From NCBI GenBank assembly GCA_022605405.1, contig JABYQQ010000003.1, positions 372,001 to 436,000 of the forward strand: 64,000 bases of DNA. Reading direction: 5' to 3'. The notes under the pieces were generated by a model. That model saw only the letters and a list, made by a program, of their open reading frames with translations. It was not told where the DNA came from and did no database searches. This document shows, in pieces, positions 1 to 10,080 of the stretch. Position 1 is the first letter of the stretch, and every line of letters begins with the position of its first letter. Source of the stretch: Earliella scabrosa (taxonomy: Eukaryota; Basidiomycota; Agaricomycetes; Polyporales; Polyporaceae). A program made the translations under genes and the position numbers.

Positions 1-433
1 TGGCCAGCCTGCGCGGGATGGGCGTACATACGAGACGACGTCGTGGGCAGCGTGGGCGTGTCCGAGTCCGGAGGCTCTATCGGGGTGGAATAGCCCCCAA
101 AAGGGAAGAAGGGCGGATTTCGGCACCGATTGTGCGGCGGATAGGGAAAATAATGTGGAAAATAAAGGGTGATGATCGGCTGTCTGGTTTCTGTTTCTCG
201 TCTTCCGCGCGAGAGAGCATCCCAGCGCTCGGTGCTCGCTCTCTCCCTGCCATCCTCTTCCCCTCAACGTCCTCCGCTCTCTCTCTTCCGTCTCCCCCTC
301 CCTCCCGCCCGCTTCGTCCTCCCCACCCGCCTTCTTCCGCCCTATCTTTATTCTCTCCATCCATGCGCCTTGCCCACCACCTGCGCTTCCTCTAATTTCT
401 TCCACCTTGGGCGATGCAAGCTACACCCATATC
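1..433 (+). promoter_or_regulatory. Upstream region and leader of the MAK-type kinase gene
   Basis: No gene was recognised here. From about 232 to 410 the + strand is strongly pyrimidine-rich (runs of CT and CCTCC), a common feature just upstream of transcription starts in basidiomycetes. Two ATGs, at 414 and 447, precede or overlap the chosen kinase start at 434 but lie in another frame. That frame stays open to about 698 and could act as an overlapping upstream ORF. The promoter role is inferred from position and composition only. Confidence 0.45.
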
Positions 434-3400
434 ATGTATACACACCATGTCCACCAAGGCCATAATCCTCCAGTCCACCTCCACAACCCGTACCCAGCCC
501 ACATGCCAAACGGCAACACCCACCAGACACACCAGAATCACGCTCCCCCACAACAACACCATCCTCCTCCGGCGAATCATCGCGCCCAAGCGCCGACGGT
601 CAAGGAGCGCATCACCGTCCAAGCGGTCCCCTCGGTCACCGTGCAGGATGGTCAACTCGTCGTTGGCGACGCCAGAAGCAGTCAGTGTCCCCCATTAGTC
701 TCGCGTCTTCCTTACCCCTCTTACGATTTCTTGGTGCGCGTCTTGCCCACCGATCGACGCCTCCCTGTTTCGTAGGCTCCACGCGATCATACACCCCGCT
801 CAAGTTGGTCGGAGATGGATCATTCGGTACGGTCTGGCTCTGCGATTGGCATGGGACGCTACCGCCCAATACACCCTTGTCTGCCATGCAATGCGGTCGT
901 GGGGCGAGGCCCGAATATGCGGGCAAGAGACTGGTCGCCGTCAAGAGGATGAAGAAGCAGTGGGAGGGCGGCTGGGACGAGTGTAAGAAGCTCAAAGAGC
1001 TCGAGGTGCGTGGCATCCCTCTCTGGTGAACCTCAGTCGATCCAACGTCATGCTATGACAGTCGCTGCGGGCGATACCATATCATCCGAACATCATCCCG
1101 CTTTACGACTTCTTTCTCCTCCCCGACACCAAGGAGCTCTACTTTGTCTTCGAGTCCATGGAGGGCAACTTGTACCAGCTCATCAAGACCCGCAAAGGCA
1201 AGCCGTTGGCGGGTGGCCTGGTATCCTCTATCTTTCGCCAGGTCGTGTCTGGTCTTCATCACATACATGAGGCCGGCTACTTTCACCGCGACATGAAGCC
1301 GGAGAACCTACTGGTCACGACTACTGGACTGTACGATTACCGCCCTGTTTCTCCTCTAGCTACCCCCAACTCCCCACCTGAGAGCGACGTCGTTGTCATC
1401 GTCAAGCTCGCGGATTTTGGCTTGGCCAGGGAGACCAAGAGCAAGCCACCTTATACCGAGTATGTGTCGACGCGATGGTATCGCGCTCCAGAAGTCCTCC
1501 TCAAAAGCAGAGACTACTCGAATCCTGTCGACATGTGGGCACTAGGGACCATCATGGCGGAGCTGGTGAACCTGAGACCGCTCTTTCCTGGGCAGGCAGA
1601 GGTGGACCAGGTGGCGAGAATCTGCGAGCTGTTGGGCGACCCTTGCAGAGACTATGGTGTCGACGCGCGCGGGAAACCTATCGGAGGAGGGAAGTGGCCT
1701 AGGGGAGTTAAGATGGCTCGGGCGATGGGCTTCTCATTTCCAGAGGTATGCATATATGCTGTCGTTGGTTGCAAAATCTGACTCTGTCTTTGCTCTAGCT
1801 CCCACCAAGAGATATCTACTCGCTTTTTGATCGCTCAGTCCCGATCAAACTTGTCGAGTGCATTGCGGATCTGCTGAAGTACGATCCTGAGGCACGCTTG
1901 ACGAGCAAGGACTGTCTCGAGCATCCCTATCTCCTTGAGACTACGCCTCTCAACAACCCCCCTGGTCCTCCAGGCGCACAAGCGAACGGTATTACGAACG
2001 GGCATGCACCTGCTGCGCGCAATGCTCAACGGAACGGCGCATCTCCTGCACGGTCCCTACCCTCCGTCACTCCCCGCAGCATTCCCCCATCTCACTCTCA
2101 CAACTCCGTCCCTGGCAGGCCCGAGTTCGAGGTATCGCCTCCAGCCGCCACTGTCCAGATCCCGGACGCTTCGTCGTCACATCGGACGGCGTTCTACGAC
2201 TCGCCTTCTTCACGTACACACGTGTCAGACCGGGCGTATCCTCAGGACTCAGTTCATGTCCGTCTTCCCAACGGGCCCTCGCGGCCCCGAACGTCCTCGG
2301 AGTACTCGCAAGGTTGGCCATCTCATGCCTCGGACGGCCATTGGGATCCCATGGACGTGTCTCCACATGTCGAGATACCCGCGGATGGCTTCCCGCCGCA
2401 GATGGATGTCCAGACCTCTCCTATGATTCCGGAGCATCCTGCACGACCGCCGGTGGAGGATCACATTCGCGAGTCGGAGGTCACACAACAGCAGTCTCAT
2501 GCGAAGCTCGGCAAGTTCAGTTTCGGCAAGAAGACCAGCAAATGGGGTCTTGCCAACATGTTTGGGCATTCCGACAAGAACGCCTCACATGCTCTCCCTC
2601 CAGTACAGGAGATTCCCATCAGCTCTGCCGGTTCGACACCTTCCCTCAAACGCACACAGTCATCAAGTACGGACAGCCGTTCGTTATCCGAACTCTCTCC
2701 CATACAAGAGACGCCGCCTCGAGTCATCTTGGATCCCAAGCAGAGGAAGAAGGAGGCGGCGCGCATACAACGAGAATCGGAAAAGCAGCGACGCTTACTC
2801 GCGGAGAAGATGCAGAAGGAGCAAGCTCGCGCGGTCTTGGAGAAGAGCAAACGTTTCCGCGATCCCAACTCGTCCTCAGAGTTCGAGTGGCGGAGCAGTT
2901 TCAACCTCATGGCCCCTCGGAAAGAGCCTGCCGCGGGCGGACCGATACGGCAGACCCAGAGTCACGGTGTGTCCTCCGCGGACGCTGCAGGAGGAAGCTT
3001 CACGAGCGCAGGCGAGACACACATTCACCCGCGCGGAGACTGGCGACGTGATGAGCGATTACCAAAGGCGCGTCGCAGAGACTTTGATGACGATCATTCC
3101 ATGTCGTCGTCGGACATGCCAAGTGGCGTGTCTGTGATTTCGTTCGCGACTGTCGACAGCGACCCTGGGCCAGCGCGACTGCGACATCGACCTAGCGCAC
3201 TTGGGATTAGCCGGATGACGTCCATGTCATCGCTCGGGACGACGCTGTCTGACGAGTTCTCGCCACGGGTGCGCTCGTCCACCTCGCTGGCGATGGAGCA
3301 GCAGTTTGCAAACGACTTCCACTTGCGCGCGTCGGTCGACTCCTCGTCGATCTCAGATGGAGGCTCGCCTGCTGCGCCCCCGATGCACATGCTCTCATTA

Positions 3401-3844
3401 TCGTCGCCTATACCTTGGGCGCGAAGTGAGAATGGAAGTCAATCGACGATGGAGAATCGAAGTAGTAGGACGCCGGCGGATGGGGAGAGGCCAACGTTAA
3501 CCATACCTCCAATGCCGAAACACCCATCTGGCTTCTACCCCCAGGGACCTCTGAGTCCCTACGAGTCGAAAGCGTCGGCGAGCGGGAGCTATCCGTCTAG
3601 TCCGGGTATTGCGCCGAAGTCGGCCATTAATCCTATCTTCAAAGTGGTACGTTCTCTTTGCAGCGTAAACGTTATACGCCAACTCACGTCGACTGTCTTC
3701 TAGCCGCCAATCACCACGTCGAATACCCGGCCAGGTTCTCTTCCACCGTTCGCACAGCTCGAGGCGGTTGCGGAGGGTGAATATCCGCCGTTATCGCCCA
3801 TGTCCTTCACTTCGCCAGAAGATATCGCCAACGACTTCGGATAA
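434..3844 (+). CDS. RCK/MAK-family serine/threonine kinase, Ime2/Crk1-like
   Basis: Exons 434-680, 776-1005, 1062-1745, 1799-3646 and 3704-3844 join in frame to about 1,049 residues. The kinase domain shows the glycine loop GDGSFGTV, the lysine motif VAVKR, the catalytic loop HRDMKPENLL, DFGLARE, and a MAPK-like TEY in the activation loop followed by TRWYRAPE. This combination is typical of the MAK/ICK/Ime2 branch of CMGC kinases, which in fungi control meiosis, mating and filamentation. Two inserts are visible: about 28 residues between the glycine loop and VAVKR, and about 20 between HRDMKPENLL and DFG. After the kinase domain comes a tail of more than 600 residues rich in Ser and Pro, with one charged helical stretch near 2730-2860 (RKKEAAR, EKQRRLLAEKMQ). 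ATG 434 is the first in-frame start; the reading frame upstream opens with TTG. The family call is firm, but exact orthology to Ime2 or Crk1 is inferred. Confidence 0.88.
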
Positions 3845-5503
3845 CCCCTCTGGTGGTCTCTTTTCTCCTGCTTTCTCCTCGTCATCGCTTCAAGATCATG
3901 GTCCTTCTGTTGTACATTCATGGGTCGCCTGTCGCATAGCACGCTCACTCTTGGTTCCTATTTAACACTTCGCATCGTGCTCTCATCTCCATCTCTGCAT
4001 GCGCTCCTGCTCTTCGCGCGCTCCATCCATTCACGTCCATCCGTTACTCTCCGTCCTCTGTAATTCACACTAGCTACCCGCCTACTCCCCCATCCCCTGC
4101 ACGTCGCCCATATTCCCCCCATCGGCATCGCACATTCGCATCCACCGCCTCCCCCGCATGTCCCCCTTCGCAGAACTTATCTGTTGCATTCACTCGTCAT
4201 TCATTGGACCTCGTTGTACGTTCACGGTTCACGCCTCGCTTCGACACCACTCTTCCTTGGGCGTCGCATGGCGGGCGCGCGCAGGCTCGCTTCATGGAAG
4301 ACGACGCCTCGTGCCCGCCACTGCTCTGGTCCCGCACACACTCCCTCACTTATCAGCTCGCCGTCCCCATCCATACCGTGCTTCTCTCTTCGCCTTCATA
4401 AGTAGTACATTACAATTAGTCCACCTATTCTGACGACGCGCGCGCCCGAGGCGGCGCGCCGTCGCGTGCAGCATGCCGCATCGCATACCACACCCGTCGG
4501 ACGTGGTTTACTCACTTATCATACATAGACTACATCTCATGTGTATTTGTACAGTACTCGAGGTGGTCGCCCAAGAAAACAGGACTTAAACACCCATCTC
4601 GCGCTCTGCTGCCGGATCCGCGCGTGCAAGACGCAGGCTACAGGCCCCCGTGCGAGAGGGCCCCGGATCGGGGTGTTCGGCGTATTGACAGCGAAGGGCT
4701 GGCTCCGAAGCGTTCTAAATCGTGCGTGGCTCTCACCTGGACCGGTCGAGGGCTGCACTGCGGCGGACGAAGCGTTAATGTACGGCAAGTGATTCACACG
4801 ACGTGCGTGTGCAGATGGCAGAGCGGAGGGTGCTGAACGAACGGTGGCTTCACTATCGCCGTGCATAGTCCGCGCGGCGAGCCATCTCGAGCTCCTTCCA
4901 CTCATCGTCGGGTGCAAGACGGGGGCGGTGGCGGAAAACGTGGGCAGCCCGCATGACAATGCTGCATGCCAAACCATTGATTTGCACGCCTCTGTGCCGA
5001 AACAAGCGCCTCCGTCAGACTGTCGACGATGGTCGAGAAGCGTGCATCGGAGCGACCGGGCTACCGGGGGGATGTCGTCGGCGTCGAGGCGATGAACCCT
5101 GTCCGTTCGGCATATGAATGCGAACGGAACGCTAACTCTCACTGCGCAAACGCGCATCCTAACGGACATTTGACGGGCGTGCCAAATTTGCCAGCGGACC
5201 CCGGGAGTGGTGATGTCGCTCTCGAACGCAAACTCAACTTGCAATGAGGAATACGGGCATCCGAGACCGGCTCATAGGTCGAACGCGGGTGGACAGGCAC
5301 CCTCGAAGGAGCTCGTGCGGGGTCAGGATCCGCATGCAGGTCGGTGTTCGCACGGATTGAAGCTCCGGCGGCGGAGAGGGAGGAGGATCGCATTCAAGGA
5401 TTGATGTTGCAGGGCGGACGAACGAGGGACAGGAAGTGCGGTTGCGGACTCGGGCAGAAGCGACATCGGACGTTTACAAACGCGTATACAGGACGTGTGC
5501 CAT
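3845..5503. other. Intergenic region with no convincing gene
   Basis: This 1.66 kb stretch separates the 3' ends of two convergent genes. Its first part (to about 4430) is pyrimidine-rich and probably includes the kinase 3' UTR. The remainder has only ORFs without recognisable domains. The longest is a 235-codon minus-strand frame at 4537-5244 that opens with TTG rather than ATG. I see no tRNA-like or repeat structure. A non-coding transcript cannot be excluded. Confidence 0.4.
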
Positions 5504-6163
5504 CTAGTGATGAGGTGCCTGCTCGAAACGGAGGCCGCTGACGAGGGAAGCGGGGTGAGCGGAGTTGTCAGCAATAGGTCGGAGAGGGACGCACCAGTAG
5601 CTGTGTACGTGGGACAGGACGGCGCGGCGAGGCAATGAGTCTTCGATTCACGGGTATGTAGATCGGAAGGAGAAACGCACCCGCAAGCTCGAGGGCCTGG
5701 CTTGTCCTATGCGAGTAAGTCGAGGTAAGGAAGACTGATATACTAGTGTAGGCAGACGAACGAACCAGGTTGATGAAGATCTTCGGGTGACCCAGAGGAC
5801 CTCCTCCTGCCATATCCACGAGTTAAGCTTGAGATATGCAGTACACGACGGGTGAGACGTACCACCGTCGCAGACAGCCTTCCGACCATGGACAACACGG
5901 ATGGGCTCCTTGTTAATCATCTCCATCGCACTGAGGGGGTTGGGCTGGAGCTCCATGATGGTCTGCTCGAAACGAGGGCCAGAGTGGGCTTGAGGGCGAG
6001 GACGCTGGCTAGTTGACCATGTCTGAGCAAAGTTGGGAGCCTGAGGGGCGGCGGTGGAGGGAGAGGGAGCCTCGTGTGCGGGCACTGGGGCAGCGGTTGA
6101 AGAGCGACGGGTGAGTGGGGTCAAGGGGCGCGCAAGGCCCTGGAGAGCTCGGCGGGCGAGCAT
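5504..6163 (-). CDS. NADH:ubiquinone oxidoreductase 13-kDa Fe-S subunit (NDUFS6 type)
   Basis: Small complex I subunit that binds zinc in the peripheral arm of the mitochondrial enzyme. Exons on the minus strand are 6163-5863, 5806-5766, 5706-5681, 5600-5595 and 5537-5504, giving about 135 residues. The N-terminus (MLARRALQG, then RRSS) is a basic, acid-free mitochondrial presequence. The conserved C-terminal half reads VVHGRKAVCDGG, GHPKIFINL, CGYCGL and RFEQ, matching the family zinc-binding signature. The fourth exon is only 6 nt (CTACTG), flanked by AG and GT. It is needed to restore the CGYCG motif, because skipping it deletes Tyr and one Cys codon while keeping frame. ATG 6163 was chosen because the upstream in-frame start is TTG. 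The gene is head-to-head with HSP104. The identity is clear from the motif string. Confidence 0.88.
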
Positions 6164-6341
6164 GGCGGTCAACGCAGAGTTGGGCGGGTCCCGAAAAGGA
6201 AGGAACGGCGGCGCATGTCGCAGGTCCCGCCCGTGGGAATTTCTGATGCACCCTCCTTCGCGTCGACCTCCGCATTATATCCCGCCATTGGCGTTACGCA
6301 TGCAATCCTGCTGTCCTAGTCGTGCTCTTGTCTCGAAGACT

Positions 6342-6349
6342 GAAGATTC
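6342..6349. promoter_or_regulatory. Heat-shock element core (GAAgaTTC)
   Basis: A perfect nGAAnnTTCn inverted pair lies about 450 bp upstream of the HSP104 ATG, with another GAA unit at 6335-6337. HSF binding is inferred. Confidence 0.45.
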
Positions 6350-6552
6350 AGATCATGTGTAAGGCGGAGGTTGACACGACATTCCAGCCAAGTTCTCCTA
6401 GCCGCTCCAGGCCTGCATGTCGACGACTCGACGACGACGAGCTAAGTATGTTCGGCCGACATGGGTTGTTGTCCGACCCTTGGAACGATTGGACGGACTT
6501 GTTCAGGAAAAGTCAAGACATGACCCGGTGGCACCCGACGTGACGGAGGCGG

Positions 6553-6560
6553 TGACGTCA
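6553..6560. promoter_or_regulatory. CRE/ATF palindrome TGACGTCA
   Basis: A perfect bZIP-type palindrome lies in the HSP104/NDUFS6 divergent promoter, about 240 bp from the HSP104 ATG. The same 8-mer recurs in three other promoters of this window. Confidence 0.45.
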
Positions 6561-6609
6561 CAACTGCGGTCATATATGGCAGGAGGATGGACGGATATGG
6601 GCAGTGCTG

Positions 6610-6623
6610 GAAGGTTCGACGAA
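6610..6623. promoter_or_regulatory. Heat-shock element trimer-like (GAAggTTCgacGAA)
   Basis: Three alternating nGAAn units lie about 175 bp upstream of the HSP104 start. The first two have ideal spacing; the third is displaced by one extra base. This is the better placed of the two HSE candidates. Confidence 0.5.
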
Positions 6624-6795
6624 TGCGGAGGGCGGTCGGGCTTATTCGTGACTTTTCGATGCGCCTCGAATGTAGAGCTATATCAACCCAGGCTGACCGA
6701 CTCCAATCCCCCAACTCTACATTCACGACCACCCCTACATCGTATACCCTTTCATCTAACGCTTTTCTCCTTCACGACTTCCCCTTTTCTTTAAC

Positions 6796-9700
6796 ATGGC
6801 ATCGTCCTTGAACTTCACGGACAAGACCCAGGAGTCGCTCGCAGCAGCGATCCAACTTGCCAAGGACTATGCGAACGCGCAAGGTATGTAGAGCTCCTTG
6901 TGTTACGCTCAACGCCAGGAACTAACATAGCTTATGTAGTACATCCCGCGCACATCGCATTTGCTCTTCTCAACGAGGGCCAAGGTGAGGCTGCTGCCGC
7001 TTCTGGTTCGCATTCACTATTCCAATCCGTACTCGAGAAGGCCGGCGGTGATGTGGTAAGTCGAGATCAGTCGTACTTGCCTGGTAGTATGCGTTACTAA
7101 CTACTGTCTCGCAGACCACTATAAGGAGAGGGCTTCAGAAGCTCATCGTTCGTTTGCCCACGCAATCGCCGCCTCCCGACGAGATCTCTCTCAGCTCGGG
7201 TGCGATGAAGGTCCTACGCGAGGCCGACTCCCTCCGCAAGACCATGCACGACTCCTACATTGCCCAGGACCACGTCCTCGCCGCCCTCCTCAAGGATACT
7301 TCCATCGCAATTGTCCTCAAGGAGGCAGGCATGAAGGAAGACGTCCTCAAGACGGCTATCGACCAGATCCGTGGCAATCGCCGTGTCGACAGCAAGAACG
7401 CCGAGCAAGGGTTCGATGCTCTCAACAAGTACGCAACGGACCTTACCGCTCTCGCTGAGGAGGGCAAGCTCGACCCTGTCATTGGCCGTGACAACGAGAT
7501 TCGTCGCGTTGTGCGGATTCTTTGCAGACGGTATGTGATTTAAACCTGGCTATCAACGAGAGACGCGTGCTGACAACGACTGTAGGACAAAGAACAACCC
7601 TGTCCTAGTCGGTGAACCCGGTGTAGGAAAGTCCGCCATCGCTGAGGGTCTCGCGCAACGTATCGTCAACCGCGACGTTCCCGCTTCGCTCATCGCGCGC
7701 CTCTACTCCCTTGATATGGGTGCACTCATGGCAGGTGCCAAGTACAAGGGCGAGTATGAGGAGCGTATCAAGTCTGTCCTGGACGAAGTCGAGAAGGCCG
7801 CGCAAGACGGGCCCGGCGTCATTCTGTTCATCGACGAGCTTCACTTGATCATGGCCGGTCAAGGTGCAGAGGGTGGCGGCATGGACGCGGCTAACCTCTT
7901 CAAGCCCCTCCTTGCACGTGGCAAGCTTCGTTGCATCGGCGCGACAACACTAGCGGAGTACCGCAAGTATATCGAGAAGGACCCTGCTCTCGAGCGTCGG
8001 TTCGCTCAGGTTCTTGTCAACGAGCCGACCGTTCCCGAGACCATCTCCATCCTCCGTGGTATCCGTGAGAAGTACGAAGTCCACCACGGTGTACGCATTC
8101 ACGACGGTGCTCTCATCTCCGCCGCGCAACTGGCCCACCGCTACCTCACATCAAGACGTCTGCCCGATTCGGCTATCGACTTGGTCGACGAAGCCTGTGC
8201 AAGGTAAGATGCTCATGACAGTATTCACTACTTCGCCAGGTGGCTGACTTTTGTCCTCTAGCGTTCGTGTCACTCGAGAGACCGCTCCCGAAGAGATCGA
8301 CCGACTTCAGCGTCGCAAGCTCGAGCTTGAGGTCGAGATCCACGCCCTCGAGCGCGAGAAGGATGACGCCTCGAAGGAGCGTCTCGTTGCCGCTCGCAAG
8401 GCCATCGCCGACGTCGAGGATCAACTCAAGCCCCTTCAAGCTGCCTACGAAGCCGAGAAGGCGCTTGGCGAGGAGATCAACACCGTCCGCCGGCGCATCG
8501 ACGAGCTCAAGGCCAAGGCGGACGAAGCCGAGAGGCGATACGACCTCGCGACTGCTTCCGACCTCCGGTACTACGCCCTTCCTGACCAACAGAACCGACT
8601 CGCACAGCTTGAGGCAAGGAAGGCCGAAGCGGATGCTGCCAGAGGGTCTGGTACGGACACAGTCACGCCCGACCAGATTGCGGAGATCGTCGCAAGGTGG
8701 ACGAACATCCCTGTAACCCGGCTCATGAGCACCGAGAAGGAGAAGCTGCTCCGCATGGAGAGGATCCTTGCGGATAGCGTTGTTGGTCAGCCAGAGGCGG
8801 TTAAGGCGGTCGCGAACGCGATCCGTCTGAGCCGATCTGGCCTGCGCAACGCGAACCGGCCAATAGCCAGCTTCTTGTTCGCCGGTCCATCTGGTACGGG
8901 TAAGACGCTGATGAGCAAGACGGTAAGTCTTTGGTCTTGTACTTGGGTCGGAGTGTATATTGATTCGTCTTCTAGCTTGCGACGATCCTCTTCGACTCGC
9001 CAGATGCGATGATTCGTATCGACGGATCCGAGTACTCCGAGAAGCACTCGATCGCTCGTCTCATCGGTGCTCCTCCGGGCTACGTCGGTCACGACCAGGG
9101 TGGCCAGCTCACGGAGTACATCCGCCGCAAGCCGTACTCGATCGTCCTCATCGATGAGATCGAGAAGGCCTCAAGGGAGTTCTACCAGCTCTTCCTCCAG
9201 GTCCTCGACGACGGGCGGTTGACGGACGGCCAGGGTCGTATCGTCGACTTCCGCAACACGGTTATCATCATGACGAGCAACCTCGGTGCAGCGTTCCTCA
9301 ACGACATGGGCGAAGGCGCAGTCAAGCCTGCGACGAGGGAACTTGTCATGGGTGCGATCCGGAACCACTTCCCGCCTGAGTTCATCAACCGTATCGACGA
9401 GATCGTCATCTTCGTAAGTATCCGCTGCTTCGCAACATCTTCGTGAACTAAGGGCTAACGTCTTTTCCTGCAGCGTACGTTGTCACGCGCGAACGTGCTG
9501 AAGATCGTCGACATCCGGCTCAAGGAGGTCCAGGACCGCCTCGCGGACCGGAAGATGAAGCTCGTGCTGGACGACGCGGCGAAGAACTACCTGATGTCGA
9601 TCGGGTACTCGCCCGCGTACGGCGCACGGCCGCTCAACCGCGCGATCCAGCAGGAGCTCCTCAACCCGCTCTCGGTCATGATCCTCTCCGAGCGCGTGCG

Positions 9701-9839
9701 CGACGGCGAGACTGTCCGCGTGGAGTTCGACGGGCCGCACAACCGCCTTGCTATCGTCCCGAACCACGAGGGCACGGGCGAGAGCATGGACGTCGATGAC
9801 TATGCCGACGAGGACATCGAGATCGAGGAGATGGATTGA
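6796..9839 (+). CDS. HSP104: HSP104-family AAA+ protein disaggregase
   Basis: Hexameric ATP-driven chaperone that extracts polypeptides from aggregates and confers thermotolerance. Seven exons (6796-6883, 6940-7055, 7115-7530, 7586-8203, 8262-8922, 8976-9413, 9474-9839) give 900 residues, close to the usual fungal length of about 900. It has an N-terminal Clp_N repeat domain. NBD1 has Walker A GEPGVGKS and Walker B LFIDELH. A coiled-coil middle domain spans about 8262-8600 (residue region near 410-520). NBD2 has [16 protein letters not shown] and the [10 protein letters not shown] sensor-2 region. The acidic tail ([14 protein letters not shown]) matches the cytosolic Hsp104 class rather than mitochondrial Hsp78, and no presequence is present. 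HSE-like sites upstream fit heat induction. All domains appear intact. Confidence 0.96.
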
Positions 9840-10080
9840 AGGAGGCGCGGTCTCGGTCACATCGTGAGGGCTTGCGGGGCCCACAAAATGTAGGATTAGG
9901 TTAGAGCGCATGGGACTTCGAGCTAGTGTACGACCATCATGGTAACATTGCATCATTTGTATTTGTAGTCGCATTCATTCGCATTGTAGAATAGGTTAAT
10001 CGCACTTGATTTCATCTCATCTATCTTCAGAAGGATTGCGTTCGATCCATGGATGGTCACGGTGACGAAACTTTGGAACG
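9840..10080. other. Convergent spacer: 3' ends of HSP104 and the ABC transporter gene
   Basis: This 241 bp stretch separates two stop codons facing each other. Nothing is recognisable beyond presumed 3' UTRs. Confidence 0.5.

Larger units (their letters stand above)
6164..6795. promoter_or_regulatory. Divergent promoter between the NDUFS6-type gene and HSP104
   Basis: This 632 bp spacer lies between two start codons facing away from each other. It contains two heat-shock-type arrays, a perfect CRE/ATF palindrome and CCCCT stress-type motifs near 6732 and 6781. A pyrimidine-rich stretch (about 6705-6790) precedes the HSP104 ATG. The regulatory role is inferred from position and motifs. Confidence 0.6.

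Noticed and set aside
4537..5244. 235-codon minus-strand open frame in the long spacer
   Set aside because: It opens with TTG, has no recognisable domain or amphipathic pattern and shows no flanking splice logic; GC-rich DNA often yields such frames.
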